From Clostridiales bacterium (GTDB taxonomy: Bacteria > Bacillota > Clostridia > Oscillospirales > UBA644): a stretch of 10,238 nucleotides of DNA. Shown here one piece after another: positions 1-7,700 of the stretch. How positions within the stretch are numbered: position 1 is the stretch's first letter; every line of letters starts with the position of its first letter. Location of the stretch: assembly GCA_003343705.1 (NCBI GenBank), contig QAKR01000021.1:1-10238 (forward strand). Reading direction: 5' to 3'. The notes beneath the pieces were generated by a model. It ran no database searches. It was not told the origin of the DNA and saw nothing but the letters and a program-made list of their open reading frames with translations. The position numbers were made by a program, and so were the translations under genes.

Positions 1-68
1 GATAGGTCGGAGGTGGAAGTGCAGTAATGTATGGAGCTGACCGATACTAATAGGTCGAAAACTTGACC
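1..68 (+). rRNA. rrl: 23S rRNA, 3' end (partial)
   Basis: This is the 3' tail of large-subunit rRNA; the gene begins outside the window. The conserved segment GACCGATACTAATAGGTCGA (37-56) is the classic bacterial 23S terminal sequence. The final ACTTGACC (61-68) is the strand that pairs with the 5' end of 23S in helix 1, so the mature end is placed near 68. It is the last part of an rRNA operon whose 5S follows about 90 bases later. Confidence 0.97.
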
Positions 69-157
69 AAAGGTTTCAAGGCAAAGCGAAGGAAGATGGA
101 AGCTTTAGACAGATATTATTCAGTTTTGAGGGTGCAATAGAGCAAACTCAAAAGAAA
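69..157 (+). other. 23S-5S transcribed spacer with inverted repeat
   Basis: A short spacer of the rRNA operon with no tRNA in it. It contains a perfect 7-base inverted repeat, TTTTGAG at 124-130 and CTCAAAA at 147-153, just ahead of 5S. This could be part of a precursor processing stem. That role is inferred from position only. Confidence 0.6.
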
Positions 158-158
158 T

Positions 159-272
159 GCGGTGACAATAGCGAGGAGGTCACACCTGTTCCCATACCGA
201 ACACAGAAGTTAAGCTCCTTAGCGCTGATGATACTTGGTGGGAGACTGCCTGGGAAAGTAGGACGTTGCCGT
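159..272 (+). rRNA. rrf: 5S rRNA
   Basis: A complete 5S rRNA of about 114-116 nt. It holds the hallmark loop sequence CCCATACCGAACACAGAAGT (191-210), followed by TTAAGCTC, and the 3' domain GGGAAAGTAGG. The ends were set by helix I: GCGGTGAC (159-166) pairs over all eight positions, with G-U pairs, to GTTGCCGT (265-272). The 5S lies downstream of 23S in the usual bacterial order and is followed by a strong terminator, so it closes the operon. Confidence 0.95.
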
Positions 273-280
273 TTTGGTTG

Positions 281-313
281 AAAAAGAAGTTCGCGAAAGC
301 GGGCTTCTTTTTT
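281..313 (+). terminator. rRNA operon terminator
   Basis: Intrinsic terminator: an 11-bp stem of 284-294 with 299-309, two G-U pairs, GAAA tetraloop (295-298), then a six-T run (308-313). Flanking A residues (281-283) can extend the stem into the T-run. It lies 11 bases after the 5S end. Its second half is repeated exactly at the far end of the defence island. Confidence 0.92.
293..313 (+). repeat. Direct repeat copy 1 (terminator half)
   Basis: A 21-base segment, GCGAAAGCGGG followed by CTTC and six T, that recurs without mismatch at 10134-10154. It spans the top of the stem, the loop, the 3' arm and the U-tract of the rRNA terminator. The match stops at 292/10133 (C versus T) and at 314/10155 (A versus T). 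Confidence 0.93.
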
Positions 314-315
314 AG

Positions 316-378
316 GTATGACGGGCATGCCGTTAGTCTGTGGTGCAAGTCCACGCAGGGCGTAGTTGCCGACACTCA
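316..378 (+). mobile_element. Group II intron 5'-end stub (group IIC-like)
   Basis: The stretch starts with GTATG (316-320), close to the GUGYG start of group II introns. Three small hairpins follow: ACGG/CCGT (321-324 with 330-333) with loop GCATG; GTGG/CCAC (340-343 with 351-354) with the seven-base loop TGCAAGT; and GGC/GCC (359-361 with 368-370). The first two, with AGTCT between them, match in order and shape the opening of domain I of the Oceanobacillus iheyensis group IIC intron as I recall it (hairpin with GGCAU loop, AGUCU, hairpin with UGAGAGU loop). Group IIC introns insert just after terminator stem-loops, and this one begins two bases after the rRNA terminator T-run. No reverse transcriptase, domain V or domain VI is present, so it is a truncated remnant. 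The 3' limit is arbitrary, set where the abiE operators begin. Confidence 0.5.
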
Positions 379-405
379 CACATTATTTACATACAATCTA
401 ATGTG
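379..405 (+). promoter_or_regulatory. Putative AbiEi operator, distal copy
   Basis: Inverted repeat with arms CACATTA (379-385) and TAATGTG (399-405) around a 13-base centre. The same arms and spacing recur at 433-459, 54 bases downstream, about five helical turns, so both sites would face the same side of the DNA. This copy lies upstream of the -35 box. AbiEi antitoxins are known to repress their own promoter by binding inverted repeats; assigning these repeats to that role is inference. Confidence 0.7.
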
Positions 406-422
406 CGCTCGTCGATTCGTAA

Positions 423-451
423 TTGACAACCGCACATTATTTTTGTATAAT
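423..451 (+). promoter_or_regulatory. abiE promoter (sigma-A consensus)
   Basis: TTGACA (423-428) and TATAAT (446-451), both perfect consensus hexamers, with the optimal 17-base spacer. The start of transcription is expected near 458, leaving a leader of about 27 bases before abiEi. The spacer and -10 box lie inside the proximal inverted repeat (433-459), so a protein bound there should block RNA polymerase. Such a strong promoter makes sense only if it is repressed. Confidence 0.87.
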
Positions 452-459
452 ATAATGTG
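433..459 (+). promoter_or_regulatory. Putative AbiEi operator, proximal copy
   Basis: Second inverted repeat, CACATTA (433-439) and TAATGTG (453-459) around 13 bases, the same design as 379-405. It covers the promoter spacer, the -10 hexamer and the likely start site. The arms are identical between copies while the centres differ, which is what is expected when a dimeric or two-headed regulator reads the arms. Confidence 0.72.
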
Positions 460-484
460 TAGTTGTAAAAGTGAGGTGAGGAGA

Positions 485-1078
485 ATGAATGCCAAGGAGA
501 AAATCAAAGAACTGTTGGAAACATCGGAGACCGGCACGATTACCGCTGCACAAGTAACAGAAGTCGGATTGCACCGCAGCGTTTTACAGGAGCTTGTCAA
601 GAGCGGTGAGATGTATCGTTTCGGGCGTGGTCTGTATGTGTGGAGCAGTGCATGGGAGGACGATTTCTATCTCTTGCAGCGCAAGTATGGGCGCGGGATT
701 TACTCGCACGATACCGCTCTGTATCTGCTGGGCTATTCAGATCGTACCCCAGCGAAATATACGATGACCTTTCCCAAGGGTTATAATGCCCCGTCCTTGA
801 AACAGGCAAATTTAATTGTCAAGCGCGTTGTGCCGGAAAACTATGAGTTTGGCTGGATAGAAATTGAATCTCCCTCCAGCAATCCAATTCGTGTTTATAA
901 TTTGGAACGGACACTGTGTGACATCCTGCGCGGTAGCGGCAGCGATATTCAGATTGTCGGAGATGCTATGAAACGCTACGCGATGTCCAAGGATAAGAAC
1001 ATTCATAAACTGATGCAGTATGCAGACCAACTCCACGTGAAACCCAAGGTGCAGCGCTACATGGAGGTTTTGTTATGA
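485..1078 (+). CDS. abiEi: AbiEi antitoxin, type IV toxin-antitoxin (197 aa)
   Basis: Antitoxin and autorepressor of the AbiE system. Residues 1-55 form a winged helix-turn-helix (ITAAQVTEVGLHRSVLQELV, then GEMYRFGRGLYV), the usual AbiEi N-terminal DNA-binding domain. The C-terminal antitoxin domain follows with family-typical YSHDTALYLLGYSDRTPAKY (73-92), TFPKGYN (95-101) and VYNLERTLCDIL (137-148). Length is normal for the family. The ATG at 485 was chosen because it follows a purine-rich ribosome site (AGGTGAGG, 474-481) and lies behind the consensus promoter. The frame stays open upstream to 266, but those codons would run through the terminator and promoter. The gene overlaps abiEii by four bases (ATGA), so the pair is co-translated. 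In type IV systems the antitoxin counteracts the toxin without binding it directly. It probably represses its own operon through the repeats at 379-405 and 433-459. Confidence 0.93.
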   Translation: MNAKEKIKELLETSETGTITAAQVTEVGLHRSVLQELVKSGEMYRFGRGLYVWSSAWEDDFYLLQRKYGRGIYSHDTALYLLGYSDRTPAKYTMTFPKGYNAPSLKQANLIVKRVVPENYEFGWIEIESPSSNPIRVYNLERTLCDILRGSGSDIQIVGDAMKRYAMSKDKNIHKLMQYADQLHVKPKVQRYMEVLL

Positions 1079-1923
1079 TTACGAAAAATCCAATGCAACT
1101 GAAAGCTTTTATCAAGAAGAAAGCGGCAGAGAAGCATATTTCAGCGCAGCTCGTCATGCAGAACTATATGCTTGAACGTCTGCTGGAACGGATTTCACTC
1201 TCGCCCTATAAGAACAATTTTATTCTTAAAGGTGGGTTTCTGATTTCCACCATTGTAGGACTGGACACGCGGGCAACAATGGATCTGGACACGACGATCA
1301 AGGGCTTTACCCTGACACATGAAGCAATCCGCAAAATCTTTAAGGAGATTTGCACTATTCAGATTGCCGACGACGTGCAGTTTGAGATTAGTGGTATTTC
1401 TGACATTCGGGAATCCGATGATTACCCCGGTATCAGGATTGCGTTGAAAGCGAATTATCCGCCGATCAGCGTACCGCTGACGGTAGATGTTACCACAGGC
1501 GATATGATAACGCCACGCGAGGTGGAATACACATTCTCACTGCTGTTTGATGACCGCACGATCAGTATTTTCGCCTACAATCTTGAAACGGTGCTGGCGG
1601 AAAAGCTGGAAACTGTACTGTTCCGCAATATTGCGAATACTCGTCTGAGAGATTATTACGACGTACATATCCTGTACGCACTGCGCGGCGCGGAGTGCGA
1701 TAAAGCAATACTGCGTCGGGCACTGGAACGGACGACGCAAAACCGCGGCAGCAGCATGATCCTGACAGATTATCCGGAGATTATGAAAGTAATCTGTGAA
1801 AGCGATACGCTCCGTAAGCGATGGGAAAAATACAGTCGTGAGTATGAGTACGCAATGGATATTTCCTTTGATGATACTTGTAATACCATACAGACAATTA
1901 TGGACGCATTATGGTGTAAGTAA
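1075..1923 (+). CDS. abiEii: AbiEii nucleotidyltransferase toxin (282 aa)
   Basis: Toxin of the AbiE pair, in the nucleotidyltransferase-like AbiEii/MenT family. Members stop growth and block phage; characterised relatives transfer nucleotides, for instance to tRNA 3' ends, but this protein's substrate cannot be read from sequence. Visible motifs are LKGGF (51-55) leading to RATMDLD (66-72), with the paired aspartates D70 and D72 expected to hold metal; a further acidic site in VDVTTGD (137-143); AEKLETVLFR (175-184); and RLRDYYDVHIL (190-200), matching the conserved R-D-x-Y-D element. The fold is complete and no stop or frameshift is seen, so the toxin is probably active and needs AbiEi. The start overlaps the abiEi stop (ATGA), with GGAGG (1063-1067) seven bases ahead. 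Downstream lies a probable terminator separating this operon from the Wadjet genes. Confidence 0.93.
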   Translation: MITKNPMQLKAFIKKKAAEKHISAQLVMQNYMLERLLERISLSPYKNNFILKGGFLISTIVGLDTRATMDLDTTIKGFTLTHEAIRKIFKEICTIQIADDVQFEISGISDIRESDDYPGIRIALKANYPPISVPLTVDVTTGDMITPREVEYTFSLLFDDRTISIFAYNLETVLAEKLETVLFRNIANTRLRDYYDVHILYALRGAECDKAILRRALERTTQNRGSSMILTDYPEIMKVICESDTLRKRWEKYSREYEYAMDISFDDTCNTIQTIMDALWCK

Positions 1924-1947
1924 AAAGTTTTTAAAGCTGTGTATCAG

Positions 1948-1999
1948 GAAACGATGCCGCAGGCGTATGTGATCCTTGCGAAAACAGGCATCATTTTTT
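1948..1999 (+). terminator. Probable terminator of the abiE operon
   Basis: GATGCC (1953-1958) pairs perfectly with GGCATC (1987-1992), and flanking A and T residues extend the stem with one mismatch. Six T follow (1994-1999). The loop is long (28 bases) but can itself form a short GCAGG/CTTGC helix. It is weaker than the other two terminators, so some read-through into jetA is possible. Confidence 0.55.
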
Positions 2000-2001
2000 A
2001 A

Positions 2002-2029
2002 TGAACTTTAACAGAATATGTGCTATACT
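2002..2029 (+). promoter_or_regulatory. Probable jet operon promoter (extended -10)
   Basis: TATACT (2024-2029) preceded by TG one base upstream (2021-2022) gives an extended -10 element. The -35 region (around TGAACT, 2002-2007) is poor, which extended -10 promoters tolerate. Transcription would start near 2036, giving a leader of about 64 bases. It is the only good promoter candidate between the terminator and jetA. A small hairpin, ATAGC (2066-2070) with GCTAT (2079-2083), lies in the leader just ahead of the ribosome site. Regulation is unknown. Confidence 0.55.
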
Positions 2030-2099
2030 GGACATGAGTCTGCAGTTTACAGCATGATTTTGGATATAGCTTTGTGATGCTATGGGGAAGGAATTCTGT

Positions 2100-3599
2100 A
2101 TGAGGTTAAAAGAAACTGTGAGAAAGCCGATGCAGGAGGCGAGTTATCTAAGCGTTGAAAATACGGATAGATATCGCTCCATTATGCGGCTTTTTTATTT
2201 GCATTATGAAAATTTAAAGTACTGGCTCTATCCGGAAGACATTCATGTAGAATTACAGGAAGATCCGTATTTCAGAGAATATACAATAGAACAGTGCAAA
2301 CAGGATCTGACCTCTTTAGTCGATTGGGGAAATCTTATTCCCACGCAGGATACGCGGAGAGTGTCGACCATAGAAGAATTTAAAAACAAGAAGTTTCGAT
2401 ACCAGATGACGGAGACTTCTGTGGAAATTGAGCGTATGGTGATACGAGTCGAAAACCTGTTTCTGGAGAATTCATCGCTGGAACCTACGTTGATGGAACG
2501 GATTCGGATCTCGTTGAAGCAGATGGAGAGTTTTGCAAATGAATCTGATGAAAAACTGTATTCCTGGTGGAATGATTTAAATGCGGATTTTAAACGACTG
2601 AATCAGAATTACCAGGATTATATGAGAGAGCTTAACAGTGCGAAAGCCGAAGAACTGATGCAAACAAAGGACTTCCTTTTGTTTAAGGATCGGCTGATCG
2701 AATACTTACGGAGTTTTGTCAAGAGCCTGCAAAATAATGCAAGCGTTATCGAACAGTATTTGCACAGACTGGATCAGGATCTCAAAGAACGAACACTAAC
2801 TCGGATATCCGAATACACCTTTGCGATCCCACGTGTGGATACGCAGCTCACTTATGAAGATATTTCCCGGACGGTTCAGGGCAGATGGAACAGCCTTGAA
2901 GAATGGTTTGCAGCAGGAGACGGAAAAGAATCCGAAGCTGCCAGAGTATTTAATTCTACAAATGAAATCATCCGCAAAATCACCCGATATGCGATGCAGA
3001 TCGGAGAACAGGCAAGTAGTAATGCCAACCGGAGAGAAGAGTACCGCAAAATGTCAGAAATGTTTTGGAAATGCGATGATCTGGAAGCCGCACACAGATT
3101 ATCTGCATGCGTTTTCGGGATAGAAAGGCCATTTCATTTTAAGGGAATACCGCCTAGAAAAACAGAAAGCATCAACAGCGGAGTCTTTGAGGAAGAACCA
3201 TATGTGGTCACAGTTACGCCACGTGTTCGAACATACAGAGAAAAGACGCGGAGAAGCGGAGTTATAGATCGTTCTGCAGATAAAGACGCTATGCGACAGG
3301 TGATGATCAAGCGATTGCGGGAAGAGAGAGAGCTGCTTCAAAGCTATATTAAAGGAGACCGGCTCGATTTTTCAGAACTCCCCGAAATCAGTCCACATGT
3401 CAGAGACGTATTCCTTCTGTGGCTTTCAAAGGCTTTAGAAAGCAGAAGCTTAAAAGGAAAGACGGAAGATGGACAGATCTATTATATAGAAAATGCAGAC
3501 ACGAAAGAGTACTGCAGGATCGTTTCAGATGATGGGATCCTGGAGTTACCGGCTTATCAGATCCGATTTGAAACAACTGCAGGAGATGAGGAAGTATGA
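2100..3599 (+). CDS. jetA: JetA, Wadjet type I MukF/kleisin-like subunit (499 aa)
   Basis: First gene of a type I Wadjet operon, DUF2397/TIGR02677-like. JetA is the kleisin subunit that bridges the heads of the JetC SMC dimer and binds JetB. The N-terminus (about 20-110; RYRSIMRLFYLHYENLKYWL, then a charged helical stretch) fits the winged-helix region. The middle is long and mostly helical (about 110-340), and the C-terminal part contains RQVMIKRLREERELLQSYI, plausible for the head-binding domain. The assignment rests on weak recognisable sequence features plus strong operon context and expected length of about 500 residues. Two in-frame ATGs exist. The one at 2100 is preferred because GGGGAAGGA (2084-2092) lies seven bases ahead, while the ATG at 2082 has no ribosome site and sits in a small hairpin. 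The stop overlaps the jetB start by four bases (ATGA). Confidence 0.9.
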   Translation: MRLKETVRKPMQEASYLSVENTDRYRSIMRLFYLHYENLKYWLYPEDIHVELQEDPYFREYTIEQCKQDLTSLVDWGNLIPTQDTRRVSTIEEFKNKKFRYQMTETSVEIERMVIRVENLFLENSSLEPTLMERIRISLKQMESFANESDEKLYSWWNDLNADFKRLNQNYQDYMRELNSAKAEELMQTKDFLLFKDRLIEYLRSFVKSLQNNASVIEQYLHRLDQDLKERTLTRISEYTFAIPRVDTQLTYEDISRTVQGRWNSLEEWFAAGDGKESEAARVFNSTNEIIRKITRYAMQIGEQASSNANRREEYRKMSEMFWKCDDLEAAHRLSACVFGIERPFHFKGIPPRKTESINSGVFEEEPYVVTVTPRVRTYREKTRRSGVIDRSADKDAMRQVMIKRLREERELLQSYIKGDRLDFSELPEISPHVRDVFLLWLSKALESRSLKGKTEDGQIYYIENADTKEYCRIVSDDGILELPAYQIRFETTAGDEEV

Positions 3600-4732
3600 C
3601 AACACTGGAAATTTTGCTGGAACGACGCTGGATCCTGAAGCATCGTGAAAAGGAATTGTATTATAAAGTAAAGGACGATCTGGGGAGGCTTCGACCATTT
3701 TTTATGGAGAAACTAGGGTATCAGATCGTAGTGAATCCCTATTTGATCAAGGTTGAAAAATTACCGGCAAGACCGGAAGCATGGATGGGGATCACAGAAT
3801 TTAAGGATAAGAGAGAGTATGTGTTTTTTTGCCTGGTACTGATGTTTCTGGAGGATGCTGCTGAGCAGTTTATCTTGTCTCAGCTTACGGAGTACATCCA
3901 GGCTCAGTATACGGAAGAAGAAATAGACTGGACGATATATTTATATCGGCGTCAACTGATCAGAGTGCTGAAATATTGTGTGAAAACAGGAATACTCACC
4001 GTTAACGACGGCAGTGAAGATGAGTTCGCAAGCGATGGGAGAGGAGAGGTTCTGTATGAAAACACGGGAACAGCACGCTATTTTATGAGAAATTTCACAC
4101 AGGATATCATGCACTATACAGATCCGGAACAATTCGAAAAAGAAGAGTGGATTGGAGTAGATGAAGACAGGGGCATCGTAAGAAGACAGCGCGTCTATCG
4201 ATCTTTGCTCATGACGCCAGGGCTATACAAAGATGAAAACCTTGAAGAGGATTTTGCCTATATTAGAAATCAGAGAAATTTCGTCAGCGCTGAACTGGCA
4301 GATTATTTTGACTGTGAACTTCAGGTTCACAGAAACAGCGCCTTTTTGATTTTAGGCGAAAATTGTCGTATGGGAAGAACTTTTCCAGAAGACAATACAC
4401 GATCAGATATTGTGCTCTTGTTTTACGGATTAGTGCTGGAAAAAATACACAGTGGTGAAATCACTGTAGGAACGGAAGAGAAGATAATGATTTCAACAGA
4501 ACGCTTTATGGAATTTTTGGAACTGTGCAGGAAGCGTTACAGAGATGGTTTCATCAAGACTTTTCGCGATATGACGACGCAGGAGTTTTGTGCGGAGATG
4601 GCAGAGTATATGCTGCAGTTGGGATTTGTACGGCGAGAACACGGGAACATCAGGATCAGCACCGCGGCAGGGAAGATCATTGGAGAATATCCGGAATCGT
4701 TTTTAGAACAGGGAGGTCATGATGAACAGTAA
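3596..4732 (+). CDS. jetB: JetB, Wadjet type I MukE/KITE-like subunit (378 aa)
   Basis: Second subunit of the Wadjet SMC complex, DUF2398/TIGR02678-like. KITE proteins of this kind are tandem winged-helix dimers that bind the kleisin (JetA) and help hold DNA. Supporting sequence includes YVFFCLVLMFLEDAAEQFIL near residues 75-95 and GIVRRQRVYRSLLMTPGLYK near 193-212, which resembles the conserved arginine-rich R-x-YR-LL-x-P-x-xY element of the family. No enzymatic motif is seen, as expected. It begins in the jetA stop codon (ATGA overlap), with GAGGA and an upstream AGGAG as ribosome sites. Its end overlaps the start of jetC by 11 bases or slightly more. The calls of JetA and JetB support each other by order and length, and both are secured by the unmistakable JetC and JetD that follow. 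Confidence 0.9.
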   Translation: MTTLEILLERRWILKHREKELYYKVKDDLGRLRPFFMEKLGYQIVVNPYLIKVEKLPARPEAWMGITEFKDKREYVFFCLVLMFLEDAAEQFILSQLTEYIQAQYTEEEIDWTIYLYRRQLIRVLKYCVKTGILTVNDGSEDEFASDGRGEVLYENTGTARYFMRNFTQDIMHYTDPEQFEKEEWIGVDEDRGIVRRQRVYRSLLMTPGLYKDENLEEDFAYIRNQRNFVSAELADYFDCELQVHRNSAFLILGENCRMGRTFPEDNTRSDIVLLFYGLVLEKIHSGEITVGTEEKIMISTERFMEFLELCRKRYRDGFIKTFRDMTTQEFCAEMAEYMLQLGFVRREHGNIRISTAAGKIIGEYPESFLEQGGHDEQ

Positions 4733-7700
4733 ATGGCAGCTTTCCAGGGTTGGACTGGTAGACTTCTGGTATTATGATGAAGAAGAGTTTTCTTTTCGAG
4801 ATGGAAGAATGCTTCTTCGTGGAGCAAATGGATCGGGAAAATCCGTTACGATGCAAAGCTTTATCCCGTTATTGCTTGATGGGAACATGAGACCGGAACG
4901 GCTGGATCCCTTTGGTTCCAATGCTCGAAAAATGGAAAACTATTTGCTTGAAGAAGGCGATGAACGGGAAGAACGTACGGGATATCTTTATATGGAACTG
5001 AAACGTCAGGAGAGTGATGAATACTTAACGCTGGGGATCGGACTGCGAGCAAGAAAAAATAAAAAAATGGATTCCTGGTATTTTAGTATTACTGATGGTC
5101 GCCGGATCGGTATAGATTTTTATTTATATAAAGAACAGCAGGAAAAAATAGTATATACAAAACGGGAACTGGCGAACCGTATCGGAGATGGTGGCTGTGT
5201 GATCGAGAGTCAGAGAGAATACGCTGATATGGTAAATCGTCTCCTCTTTGGGTTTGAAACGAGAGAAGAATATAAAGAACTCCTGGATCTTTTGATCCAG
5301 CTTCGAACACCGAAATTATCCAAGGATTTTAAACCTACCGTGATCAACGAAATCTTAAGCGGATCTTTGCAGACTCTTTCTGAAGATGATTTGCGTCCCA
5401 TGTCCGAAGCAATCGAGAATATGGACAGCATCAAGACAAATCTGGATGTGCTGCAGGAGGGTGTATCAGCAGCCGAACAAATCAAAAAAGTATATGATCA
5501 GTATAATGAAATCGTACTATGCGACAAGGCACTGATTTACCAGAATGTCTGCGGAGAGTTTCGTGACCTTCAGAAGAAGACAAATAATCTGCAGCAGGAT
5601 ATCGAGAGGCACAAAGAGGAAGAAACGCAGGAAAGTGAACATTTGGAAACTTTGCAGCGTGAAGAAGAAGTCCTTCAGGAAGAATGGAACTCTCTGGCGG
5701 ACAGTGATGCAGCAAAGCTGAAAGACACGGAAGAAAAGCTGAGAATGCAGCAGAAAACGGCAGATGAAAACAGTCGCCAGAAGAAGCAGCAGGAAGAAGA
5801 GAAGAATCAGAAGTTACGAGAGACCGAGTTGATGATACGCGAGAGTGAAGAGCGTAGTGATGGATACTGGAGACAGGTTGAAAAAGCGCTTCTTGAGATG
5901 GAAGAGGAAACACAGGAGATCCCCTATGATGATATTGGATTTTTGAAAAAGGAGCTGATGGCATCTAAGGGTGAGTCATATCAGTTTCTGACACATGTCC
6001 AGACCTGGAAAGATTATTGCATTATTTTAGAACAGGGAAAAGAGAAGCTTCAGGAAGAATACAATTGCAGAGAGCGTTACAGCAAGGCAATGGAGGACCT
6101 GGATCGCAGTCGCCGGGATGTAGATCAGGCAGAGAGGATCCTGCGTCAGCACGAGAATCAGCTGCATGAAACAAAGCAGGAACTGATAGAGAAAATTTAT
6201 TCATGGAATAAAGACAACCAGGAAATACGACTGGAAGATGATGGTGTGCTGCGTGATATGAACCGAAACATCGATGGATATCAGACAAGTTCAGATTACT
6301 GGGCGATACGAAATCTCTGGAAACCGGCATATGAAATGAGAGAACGCCAACTTAGTAGGATGACTGCTGATCAGGAATGGAAGATCAAGGCAGCATCCGA
6401 GGAATTGCAAAGTACAGAGAAAGAACTTCAAAACTGGATCGACAGACTTGACCCGGAACCGGAATGCGATGAAGCAACGACAGCCAGCCGAAAGGCTTTG
6501 GATGAGAAAAACATTCCGTATCTGCCGTTTTATAAAATCGTGGATTTTGATACAAGTCTCTCAGAAGAAGTGAAGGGAATGCTGGAAGAAGCACTTCTAC
6601 GAATGGGAGTGCTGGATGCCTTGATTATTTCATCACAGTATCGGGAACAGGTGATGCAGATGGATCCAGGCCTTTGTGACAAATATTTGTTTACAGACGC
6701 TGCGGAGGTTCAGACAAACTTGATGACAGCACTTCATATCGATGAAGAAAAGAACAGCATCCTGCTGTATCAGACGGTCTCATCCATCCTTTCCTCCATC
6801 GGCTGGAACGGTAGCGATGCAGAAACGTGGATCGATGCGCAGGGTAATTATAAGCTGGGGATCCTGGAAGGAACCGTCACGAAACAGCGCAAGCCGAAAT
6901 TTATCGGCACTCTTGCAAGGCTACGATACAGGGAAGCAAAGATCCGTGAACTGCAGGAAAAGTGTGCAGTACAGAAAGATGTGCTGGGATCGCTTCAGCA
7001 TGAACTGGAACAGCTGCAGGAATGCAGCAGAACGCTGAATGAGGAATGGATGGGATTTCCGAAAGAAGGCGATCTGAAGCTGGCCACCAGAGAATACGAG
7101 CGACAGGAAGAAAAGCTGGACCATTTGCAGGATATCGTGCAAATGAAGCGGGAATCTGCGGAAGAAGAACGTAAGCAGCTAGATACAGTCAGCATGAAGG
7201 TACAGGAAGTTTGCACAAAATGTAACCTTAAGGCCAGCCTGGAAGTTTTTCGGGATGTTCTGGATAAGCTGCAGCATTATGGAGATCTGTTAAGGGATCT
7301 GCAGATTTACTATGCGAATTATGTGAAAGAGATGGAGCAGCTTACGCTGCAGAAGAACTGGCAGGAAGAGTTGGAACAGGATCTGGATGAAATCCGTTAT
7401 GAATCAGGAAAGATCGAGAAGGAACGCCGCAGGATCACTGAAAGTCTGGATTCTGTCCTGGAACAGTTGAAGCTGACAGATTACGAAGCTGTCAAAGAAC
7501 GACTGGATCACTGCGTAATGCGTCTGCAGCAGATCCCCAAAGAACGTGAATCTTCTGCTGCAGCCAGATCTCGATTACAGACTGAGTTGAAACAGCTGAG
7601 CGAAATGCTGGAACAGACTGAAAAAGAGAAAAATGACATATTGATCCGCAGAGACTGGCTGAAACAGACTTTTGAAGAGGAATACCGGCTGGGATATGTG

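Noticed and set aside
266..484. N-terminal extension of abiEi starting in the 5S tail
   Set aside because: The frame is open, but it would translate the rRNA terminator, the intron stub and the promoter region. The ATG at 485 has a ribosome site and gives the normal family length.
2082..2099. Upstream start for jetA
   Set aside because: No ribosome site precedes 2082, while GGGGAAGGA is well placed for the ATG at 2100.
2821..3123. Second + strand frame within jetA
   Set aside because: It is an out-of-frame shadow of a well-supported gene, with no start signal or family resemblance.
5482..5964. 160-codon open frame on the minus strand within jetC
   Set aside because: It lies opposite the coiled-coil coding region. 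The serine/leucine/proline-rich product is what the complement of glutamate/glutamine/lysine codons yields, and it has no ribosome site or recognisable domain.
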